Assembly (NCBI GenBank): GCA_964556005.1
Contig: CAZKUR010000112.1
Location: forward strand, 1-11,205
DNA: 11,205 bases
Source: CAZKUR01 sp964556005
Lineage (GTDB): Bacteria; Bacteroidota; Ignavibacteria; Ignavibacteriales; Ignavibacteriaceae
Direction: 5' to 3'
Shown: positions 5,055 through 11,205 of the stretch, in pieces
Layout: each line of letters opens with the position of its first letter
How positions within the stretch are numbered: position 1 is the first letter of the stretch
Notes under the pieces: generated by a model
Told to the model about the DNA's origin: nothing
Database searches by the model: none
What the model saw: only the letters and a program-made list of their open reading frames with translations
Program-made: the position numbers and the translations under genes

Positions 5055-8000
5055 TTACTTCAGCAGCATCATTTTCTTAACTGCAATAAAATTACCTGCT
5101 TTTATGCGGTAAATATATATCCCGCTTGAAACCTGGTTCCCGAAATTATTCTTCCCGTTCCAGGTAATATTATATTTGCCGGCCTCCTGGTTTTCATTAA
5201 CGAGAGTACAAACTCTCTGGCCAAGCAAATCGTATATCTCAAGCGTAACATTACTGCTTTTGGGAAGCTGGTATTTGATTACAGTTGACGGGTTAAACGG
5301 GTTTGGATAATTTTGGGATAGCGAATATTCGGTCGGTATTAAATTATCTACCTCAATAATATTCGAATAAGTATAACCGCCGTTCAAGTCAATTTGCTTT
5401 AACCTGTAATAAATTTTCTCTCCCTGAGGATTATCAGAATATGAATAGGAATGTTCCTCGGTTGTTGTTCCGCTGCCCTGTACAAATCCGACATCGGAAA
5501 AAGTTTTTCTATCCATGCTTCTCTGTACTTCGAAACCGTGATTGTTTGTTTCGGTTGCGGTTTTCCAGGTTAACAGAACATTATTTCCCTTTACAGCACC
5601 GCTGAATCCGACAAGTTCAACTGGAGTAACAGTCGTTGTTGTATCGGAGACATAAGAAGTAATCATTAAATTTGCCGATCCGATACTTTGCCATCCGGTG
5701 CTTGAAGTATAATAAAAGCCGCGGTTTGAAATAGGCGGATCGTTATCAACACCGATACCGGGAGCTCCCGGGCTGCTGGGAAGATAATTAATTAACACCC
5801 AAAAATCCCCGCTCGAAATAATCGGAGGATCACTTCCGGGCAGCGTCAGGGTAACTGTGTTCACAGTACCCGATCCGGTTGCATTAACAAGATAAGGACC
5901 GGCAATTAATTTTCCCGGGAAACCTGAGCTGTCCTGTTGTATAGTAAAATTAAAAGGTGCATTGCTGTTTACTGTTGTGGTCACCCTTTCAACACGGGCG
6001 GGATAATAAGGCGGCGTGACTCTTAGCGCAAATTTATTATCGTCATAAGAAAAACTAACGACAGAAAATACTTCCCATGTACCATCGTCGTAGGAAATTT
6101 GAGTGAGGGTTGGATCAAAGCATGCAAAATTTCCGACCGGGTTACTGATCGGGCTTTTAAGTGTATCACCGTTATCTACAATATATGCATCCATTTTATA
6201 TTCATACCAGTACGAACATCCTACAGCATCATCCAGGTAAGATTGAACTCCGGAGCCAATGTTAGTCAGATAAATGCTATTTTTATAAATGTCCATTGTC
6301 GGAGATGAAGGTAATGGATAATTGTTTAATCCCAAAGTAGGATCGGCCCAGCCTAACAGAAGGCTGCTTCCCTGCTTTGTAACGGAAATATTACCGGGAA
6401 CTTGCGGCGGTGCAGGGAGAATTATATTTATTTTCACATCTCCGAAATATTGGGGATTAAATACGCTGTTCATTGTTTGAGGCCACCATCCGTTAAATAC
6501 CGGAACACCAGCATCTCTTTCAATAGCAAACGCACCAAGGCCTACTTGGTTGTTAGGTCCATAAACCTGCAACTGGTAACCGTTTATGAATCCCATCGGT
6601 ATTGCTACTTCACCGGTTAGATGGCCTGATGCATCTGAAAAAGCAACCTGTGCATTAGGAACATTAATAACAGTACCTACAGCCCCGCCTGTATAAATAG
6701 GACGGAAACGTAAATCAGATCCTGAAGGATGCCAGTATGCCCAGAAATTACCTTCTTCGAAAATGGGGAATGCGTTTGATGGTTCAAACATCTTGTTATC
6801 GTTATCATCGAAGTATAAGCCGAAACCTTCGTTATCGTCAAGCGTAGTATTTAAGAAATCTTCTCCAGCCACATAAAGCATTTGAGTTGTAGGATCATAT
6901 TTAAAATACATATATACAGACCCTGCTGGTTTCGGAGTGCCGCCTGAATATCCTAATACATCTGAGACATCTACTTTTATCGCATCGTCCCATTCGCCGG
7001 GCGACAGTACGCCGTCAATTGTCGGGACAGTACCTTGCGGTGTATTGAAGTTAAATGTGAACAAACTGTCGTTAACTTTTCCAAGCACTTCGTTCGAATA
7101 AACGCTTTGTCCTGTCGTATTAAATATGTTCACTACATAATAATAATTCTTTAACGGAAGTACCAATGAATCTGCGTAGCTTGTATTAGCGATATCAACC
7201 GCAGCTATTTTTGTGTACGGTCCTCCCGATACAATGCTTCTGAAAATTGCAACGCTATCGGATAATATTTCATGATCGACCGGTATATTTAACCTTGGCA
7301 TCTTCCTGTTATTCAATACACTCATTGTATTTGATCCACCATTATTTTCTCCCGGATAATTATCCCCGACAATTTTTGCAATTTCCATTTTCTTTTGCGG
7401 ACTTGTAAAGAATGAAGTCCAGTTAAGCAAAACTTCACCATTTAAGTTTGTAGTTGCACTCAAAGTAGGAGGAATAGTTGTAAATTGATCGAGTGCAAAA
7501 TTAATATTTGGAGTTGTGTTGCCGTTGGTAACAACAACGCCGGTTACACTTCCGTAATTGTATCCCGGCTTTTCGGCCGAAATAGTATAAGTTCCGGCGG
7601 TTACATTTTGAATTGTATAATCGCCGTTAGAGTTTGTAACGGCAGAACGCGGAGTTCCAACAGCTTTAACTAAGACGCCGCTGTTATCGGTAGTGCCTGA
7701 TAAGTTTACATTCCCGCTTATACTTCCACCGCCGAGATCAATTGATGCATAATAAATTAGGCCGCCATTTCCAAATGCACGTGCATGAACTGCTTTGCCG
7801 CCTGCAAATACTTTCTGGCCGTCATGGCTCATACTTACCGTAAAAAATGAACCGGGAGTTGTAACGCTGAATGTAACCTGTCCTGTGGCTACATCGAATA
7901 CATACAGATCAGGTTTAGTATTATTCAGGTCACCCCAGGTAGCTGCAGCCGCAACTTTTCCGTCATCCGAGAGAGCTACACTCTGGACTTCATCGCCTGT

Positions 8001-9092
8001 CCCTGAATACACCCACCGCGGAGTTCCGTCGCCGTAAGTATCGAAACACATTATAGAGCCATCATAATCGGACGAATTAAATATTAGAGAGCCCGCTAAT
8101 ATGGTACTTCCATCAGCAGATATTGCAACAGCCGATGCCCAGTTTGTATAAATACCTACCGGCACATGATACTGCCAAAGCAAATTATACTGGTTGGTTG
8201 ATGAGTCAAACATTCTTGCCTGCACAAAACCGCTGAGGTCTGCTGTAGCAATTATATTTCCGTCACCGCTGATAACTGCTGGCGATTCCGTGTTGTCAAT
8301 AAATCGATCCCATATAAGAGTTCCGTCTGCGCTGTTAAGAACATACATATGCATGCGCCCGTTTATAATAACTCTGTTTCCGGAAGCCGAAAAATTAGCG
8401 CCTGTCCAATTTGAAATTTCACCTGCCGGGACAGCGAGCGTCCAGGCTATTGACGGAGTTCCGCCAGTTAAGTCAAGGCAGTATGCAACTGAAGTATTCC
8501 CGTTGCCTTGTGCCTGGGCAAGAAATACCACATGTGAACCGTCGCGTGTGACAGTTGCATATGTTGCATAAAGAGAGTCCGGCATTATTTGCTGGTAAGT
8601 TACGGTGCCGGTTGCTTGATTAAGCAAATCGAATTCCGTTCCCCTGGTAACGGCAAGCACCGAACCGTCATCCGACATACCGATGTTCGGATCATTGGGA
8701 ACTGTAGAATATTCCCAAACGGGAATATTATTCACATCCGAATATAGAGAAGCTCTCATATTATTCAGTCCCCATGCAGTAAACGGAATACTTCCGTTGC
8801 CGTTCAATCTCACAGTATTTGCAATTGCAGCGGCATCCTGGAAATGCCATATTACATTTCCACCTAAGACATATTGAGGGCTTGTAATTTTGGTGTGAGG
8901 TATTTTATTATTAAAATTTTGTGTCCCCGGGGCAGCTTTTTTAGGAATTGTTTTAATGGCTGTCATATTCCCATTCTTAATTATCTGATTACCAACGAAA
9001 CCTTTGTCCTGACTGTAGCCGTATGAGGAAAATAGGACAAAGACAAATAAAACGAAAAATGAAAACAGATTTTTTTGTACAGAAGTTTTCAC
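5055..9092 (-). CDS. Giant multidomain T9SS-secreted protein (beta-propeller, CarboxypepD_reg, FnIII, CBM9/DOMON-like)
   Basis: A 1345-residue cell-surface or secreted protein. A signal peptide covers about 1-28 (cut near YGYS-QDK). A PQQ/WD40-like propeller follows at about 70-450, with seven [DS]G turns (near 142, 184, 237, 277, 327, 377 and 424) and recurrent W-x-Y/W-x-F strands. Next are a carboxypeptidase-regulatory-like beta domain (455-535, with NSNGDYTIQNVTAGTYTISA); an FnIII domain (540-672) interrupted by a roughly 45-residue insert; a CBM9/DOMON-like domain (676-890, with TIDGVLSPGEWDDA); a second FnIII-like domain (893-990); an unassigned beta domain (996-1150); a T9SS-associated domain starting PVELVGF (1157-1250); and a type A sorting domain (1256-1345). 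It is probably exported by T9SS and then cleaved and anchored or released. No catalytic motif is visible, so it is likely binding or structural. GTG at 9092 is the only possible start after the in-frame stop at 9132-9134, with AAAGAGG six bases upstream. Confidence 0.92.
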   Translation of the reverse strand: MKTSVQKNLFSFFVLFVFVLFSSYGYSQDKGFVGNQIIKNGNMTAIKTIPKKAAPGTQNFNNKIPHTKITSPQYVLGGNVIWHFQDAAAIANTVRLNGNGSIPFTAWGLNNMRASLYSDVNNIPVWEYSTVPNDPNIGMSDDGSVLAVTRGTEFDLLNQATGTVTYQQIMPDSLYATYATVTRDGSHVVFLAQAQGNGNTSVAYCLDLTGGTPSIAWTLAVPAGEISNWTGANFSASGNRVIINGRMHMYVLNSADGTLIWDRFIDNTESPAVISGDGNIIATADLSGFVQARMFDSSTNQYNLLWQYHVPVGIYTNWASAVAISADGSTILAGSLIFNSSDYDGSIMCFDTYGDGTPRWVYSGTGDEVQSVALSDDGKVAAAATWGDLNNTKPDLYVFDVATGQVTFSVTTPGSFFTVSMSHDGQKVFAGGKAVHARAFGNGGLIYYASIDLGGGSISGNVNLSGTTDNSGVLVKAVGTPRSAVTNSNGDYTIQNVTAGTYTISAEKPGYNYGSVTGVVVTNGNTTPNINFALDQFTTIPPTLSATTNLNGEVLLNWTSFFTSPQKKMEIAKIVGDNYPGENNGGSNTMSVLNNRKMPRLNIPVDHEILSDSVAIFRSIVSGGPYTKIAAVDIANTSYADSLVLPLKNYYYVVNIFNTTGQSVYSNEVLGKVNDSLFTFNFNTPQGTVPTIDGVLSPGEWDDAIKVDVSDVLGYSGGTPKPAGSVYMYFKYDPTTQMLYVAGEDFLNTTLDDNEGFGLYFDDNDNKMFEPSNAFPIFEEGNFWAYWHPSGSDLRFRPIYTGGAVGTVINVPNAQVAFSDASGHLTGEVAIPMGFINGYQLQVYGPNNQVGLGAFAIERDAGVPVFNGWWPQTMNSVFNPQYFGDVKINIILPAPPQVPGNISVTKQGSSLLLGWADPTLGLNNYPLPSSPTMDIYKNSIYLTNIGSGVQSYLDDAVGCSYWYEYKMDAYIVDNGDTLKSPISNPVGNFACFDPTLTQISYDDGTWEVFSVVSFSYDDNKFALRVTPPYYPARVERVTTTVNSNAPFNFTIQQDSSGFPGKLIAGPYLVNATGSGTVNTVTLTLPGSDPPIISSGDFWVLINYLPSSPGAPGIGVDNDPPISNRGFYYTSSTGWQSIGSANLMITSYVSDTTTTVTPVELVGFSGAVKGNNVLLTWKTATETNNHGFEVQRSMDRKTFSDVGFVQGSGTTTEEHSYSYSDNPQGEKIYYRLKQIDLNGGYTYSNIIEVDNLIPTEYSLSQNYPNPFNPSTVIKYQLPKSSNVTLEIYDLLGQRVCTLVNENQEAGKYNITWNGKNNFGNQVSSGIYIYRIKAGNFIAVKKMMLLK

Positions 9093-9151
9093 ATTTTGCC
9101 TCTTTCTATATAAACAAAAATTAAGTTTTAATTATTAATTAGATGATTTTT

Positions 9152-9170
9152 TTAGTTGTTCATGCCTCCT
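9152..9170 (-). promoter_or_regulatory. Orphan strong Shine-Dalgarno with 3-codon mini-ORF
   Basis: On the minus strand AAAGGAGG is followed after one base by ATG AAC AAC TAA (start at 9163, stop ending at 9152). It lies about 60 bases upstream of the giant gene's GTG and is out of frame with it. The spacing from AGGAGG to ATG is a single base, too short for efficient initiation. It may be a decayed start site, a ribosome standby site, or chance. Confidence 0.3.
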
Positions 9171-9191
9171 TTCAACTTTATTATTTTTCAA

Positions 9192-9250
9192 ATTGTAGCC
9201 TACAATAATAATAAAATAAAAAGTTATCTTAAATTGTTTTGATAAACAAT
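9192..9250. promoter_or_regulatory. Two adjacent palindromes upstream of the giant gene
   Basis: ATTGTAG-C-CTACAAT (9192-9206) is a perfect 7+1+7 palindrome. ATTGTTT-TGAT-AAACAAT (9233-9250) is a perfect 7-base stem with a 4-base loop. They are 26 bases apart, in the expected promoter or 5' UTR of the minus-strand giant gene. The first has operator-like geometry; the second looks more like an RNA hairpin. No binding protein can be named. Confidence 0.4.
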
Positions 9251-9421
9251 AATAGAAAGTCTGATTTTTACATTCATTAACAAAATATTAATATTTTTTA
9301 ATTATTTATAGTTTTTTATCAATAAGATTAAGACGTCAAAATATAAGTTAATAATAGCAGCTTAATAATTTCTCGAATTTTTTTATGACCGGTTTTCAAT
9401 ACAAAAAATATTTTTGTTAAT

Positions 9422-9699
9422 TTATTTTTGCGACTCAGAAGTAATTACAAATTTAAAATTAAAAAATGGGTGTTTGAATTTTCCCATCAGCCTTAGCCAC
9501 AAAGGGAGTAATTGTTCGGTTCCTCTTGCAGTTGAAATATCGCCGACATCGAGAATATTATCTTCTTTCCATCCGGAAGAGACAAGCAGCTTTTTTACCT
9601 GATCTTTTGCACCGTCATCATTACTTCATGGCCTAATTGTGAAAGCTTTTCGGCAATCGTCTGGCCGACTATACCTGTTCCAAATACGCCGATTTTCAT
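9422..9699 (-). pseudogene. Decayed NADP/F420-dependent reductase-like gene with internal deletion
   Basis: Reading from ATG at 9699, the N-terminus MKIGVFGTGIVGQTIAEKLS is a classic Rossmann GxGxxG start and continues SQLGHEVM. The frame then meets a stop at 9595-9597. In another frame, from about 9615 to the stop at 9422, the C-terminal half of the same family continues: GAKDQVKKLLVSSGWKED, ILDVGDISTARGTEQLLP and LWLRLMGKFKHPFFNFKFV. Both pieces match the two ends of the NADPH-dependent F420-reductase-like NAD(P)-binding family (COG2085-type, usually about 210-230 residues). Roughly 130-140 central residues are missing and the join is frameshifted, so no functional enzyme can be made. AGTAGGT upstream of the ATG is the remnant ribosome-binding site. 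Genuine inactivation is likeliest, but an assembly collapse is possible. Confidence 0.87.
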
Positions 9700-9911
9700 T
9701 TTACCTACTAATCTATTTTTTATTTAAACTTTAACAAATGCTATAATAATACGGGATATTATTTCTAATAGATACTTCCTGTTTTGTACATCATTAAAAA
9801 ATAATGATCAAATCAAATTTCGAAATCCGAAATTAGGCTGCTGTTTACAAGTTAATATCGAATCCTTAACCTAAAAAACTAACGAATGTTAAATTAATTA
9901 CTAACTTAAAT

Positions 9912-11205
9912 TTAAAGAGATAACAGATATTTGCTTTTCAATGGTTCGTCAAAAACATTTTTCTTAATGTTGAAAATAATATAACCATCTCTGCTTATTT
10001 GTGCTTTGCCTGTTATTGAGAAAGCTTTGACATATTTTGCGATGAGATTATTTGTGTAAAGATTATAAATCGAGATTTCATTTGAATCGGCTGTTATTAT
10101 ATATTTTTGACCTTTATATTTTTTACCGGGAAACAATTCGCTAAAAAGTCGGCTGTTGTAGTTTGTTTGCTCTTTATTAGAATTGATTGCAACAGGAGTT
10201 TTTAATTCAAATAAATATGAATCTTTGTTTTCATAAACCTTAAAATCTTTTCCTACAATTACTTTTTGAGAATAATCATTTTCATTAAAGCCCCCGGCTT
10301 TTAAAGGACTATTTGATGCATATCGCTCGAGGAATTTATCCCATTTTCTTTCATCTGGCAAATCGTTTGTATCAATTTTTATTTGTTCTATCCCGGAGGA
10401 ATTGGTTGAATATTTTCTGTACAGTTTTATAAAATTATTCATTCCTTCTGATTCAATTAGGAATTTTACATAAAGCCCGGATACCGGGTAAGTCATTGTC
10501 GCATCATAATTATAAAAGTCCTTTTTGCTTAACAAATTTTTGTAATCGAGATAACCGCTCTTTGAAAGGAACAAGCCCATGTTCAGGATGACATTTGGAT
10601 TCCTCCCTCCTCTTCCGCCAAAAGCAACTGCAAATCCTTCTTGAAGAAACGGAAGAGTAAAAAGGTTTAGATTTTTTAATTTATAATTAATCAGAAGATG
10701 CATTAGTTCATGATAGTGACAATTGTAAGTTGTAATAATATAATCGTAAGGAATATAAAATAATCCTCTTGCTTCGTAGCCTGTCAAACTTTTAATTTCA
10801 TTATTATCCTTGCAAAGGAAATAATAGATTTTTTCTTTTTCAAGTTTATGTTTTTGTGCATCATCAAATTGAAGAAGCTTGGTCATTTTATCGACAAATT
10901 CATCAAGCTTTTTCATTGAGTATTCATTAAAATAATCCGGGGCGCTGATAAAAAACTTAAAATATTTGCTCTCTTCCCGTTTCCAATTCTTTGAATAATA
11001 AAACGGCTTAGAAATTAAGAATGATTTGTAAAACAAATATTCAAGGGTAATTTTTTCGAAAGGGATAGAAAGAATAAGCTTAGAATAACCACTGTCAATA
11101 TTTTCAACATGATGCTCATATTTTAAAGCTCCTTTTAGAATTTTTTCTTTTATAGTCGAATCGAGATCGTTCGATATCATGAATTTATTTTTCACTCCGT
11201 AATAT
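9912..11205 (-). CDS. Gluzincin-type (peptidase MA-like) metallopeptidase, 5' end outside window
   Basis: At least 427 residues, counted from a GTG at 11195, with a zinc-peptidase core. HELMH (162-166 from that GTG) supplies His162, His166 and the catalytic Glu163. LQEGFAVAFGG supplies Glu186 as the third ligand, 20 residues on, which is gluzincin geometry. A later helix, YPVSGLYVKFLIESEGMNNF (236-255), resembles the downstream helix of the peptidase MA clan (M1/M61-like). The C-terminal 110 residues look beta-rich and are unassigned. The frame stays open through the GTG to the edge (upstream codons TAT TAC GGA), and no ribosome-binding site is properly spaced before the GTG or the ATG at 11180. 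The gene is therefore probably cut by the window and may carry an export signal further upstream. Base composition is as AT-rich as the flanks. The 9700-9911 spacer after its end shows only short hairpins such as ATTTCG/CGAAAT and no strong terminator. Confidence 0.82.
   Translation of the reverse strand, partial: YYGVKNKFMISNDLDSTIKEKILKGALKYEHHVENIDSGYSKLILSIPFEKITLEYLFYKSFLISKPFYYSKNWKREESKYFKFFISAPDYFNEYSMKKLDEFVDKMTKLLQFDDAQKHKLEKEKIYYFLCKDNNEIKSLTGYEARGLFYIPYDYIITTYNCHYHELMHLLINYKLKNLNLFTLPFLQEGFAVAFGGRGGRNPNVILNMGLFLSKSGYLDYKNLLSKKDFYNYDATMTYPVSGLYVKFLIESEGMNNFIKLYRKYSTNSSGIEQIKIDTNDLPDERKWDKFLERYASNSPLKAGGFNENDYSQKVIVGKDFKVYENKDSYLFELKTPVAINSNKEQTNYNSRLFSELFPGKKYKGQKYIITADSNEISIYNLYTNNLIAKYVKAFSITGKAQISRDGYIIFNIKKNVFDEPLKSKYLLSL

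Larger units (their letters stand above)
9093..9421. other. AT-rich leader/promoter region of the giant gene
   Basis: A 329-base, strongly AT-rich region with no credible gene of normal size. On the minus strand it should hold the promoter and 5' UTR of the giant gene. It contains the 15-base odd palindrome at 9192-9206, the stem-loop at 9233-9250, a 16-base all-AT palindrome AAAATATTAATATTTT at 9282-9297, and an orphan ribosome-binding site with a 3-codon frame at 9152-9170. The Bacteroidetes -7 consensus TAnnTTTG was not found at a convincing place. Confidence 0.5.

Noticed and set aside
8194..8571. 125-residue plus-strand open frame inside the giant gene, and several smaller ones there
   Set aside because: All overlap the clearly coding propeller and beta domains on the other strand and show no protein-like motif.
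9414..9602. 62-residue plus-strand open frame between the giant gene and the peptidase
   Set aside because: It is antisense to the reductase pseudogene, whose translated fragments clearly match a known family.

Overview
The window looks like a low-GC chromosome segment from the Bacteroidetes/Chlorobi/Ignavibacteriae group, and most probably from an Ignavibacteria-like lineage. The strongest evidence is the C-terminus of the 1345-residue secreted protein. It carries a type IX secretion (T9SS) type A sorting domain with the signature NYPNPFNPST and a GIYIYRIKAG...KKMMLLK ending. The preceding PVELVGF / YYRLKQIDLNGGYTYSN region is also typical of that group. No RNA gene, CRISPR array, insertion sequence or phage gene was seen.

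Layout: positions 100-1802 hold a compact plus-strand operon of four genes. They are an ECF-type sigma factor, a 99-residue two-helix membrane protein, a class I SAM methyltransferase, and a 70-residue protein with a ferredoxin-like (HMA-like) pattern but no metal-binding CxxC. Gaps are 4, 1 and 30 bases. Everything from 2244 to the right edge is on the minus strand, so 1803-2243 is a convergent intergenic region. It holds a weak terminator-like hairpin and a degenerate GTCATTACGAA...GAAGTAATCTC palindromic element.

The minus-strand genes, from left to right, are: a DUF457/YdjM-like membrane metal-dependent hydrolase (2244-2897); an exported proline-iminopeptidase-like alpha/beta hydrolase (3041-4039) with a strong terminator; an exported CHRD-domain protein with a GTG start (4302-4835); the giant multidomain T9SS cargo protein with a GTG start (5055-9092) and its own terminator; a decayed NADP/F420-dependent reductase-like pseudogene with a large internal deletion (9422-9699); and a gluzincin-type HEXXH peptidase (9912 to the right edge) whose 5' end lies outside the window.

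The minus-strand genes are widely spaced, and two clear terminators separate them, so most look like independent units. Three of the intact ones encode exported proteins. Only the plus-strand operon looks like a functional unit. Its plausible theme is a sigma factor co-transcribed with a small membrane protein that may sense or restrain it, plus an enzyme and a small accessory protein. I see no clearly new defence or mobile system. The items most worth a second look are this operon, the reductase pseudogene with its apparent microhomology deletion, the palindromic element at 2111-2168, and the hairpin-rich leader of the giant gene.
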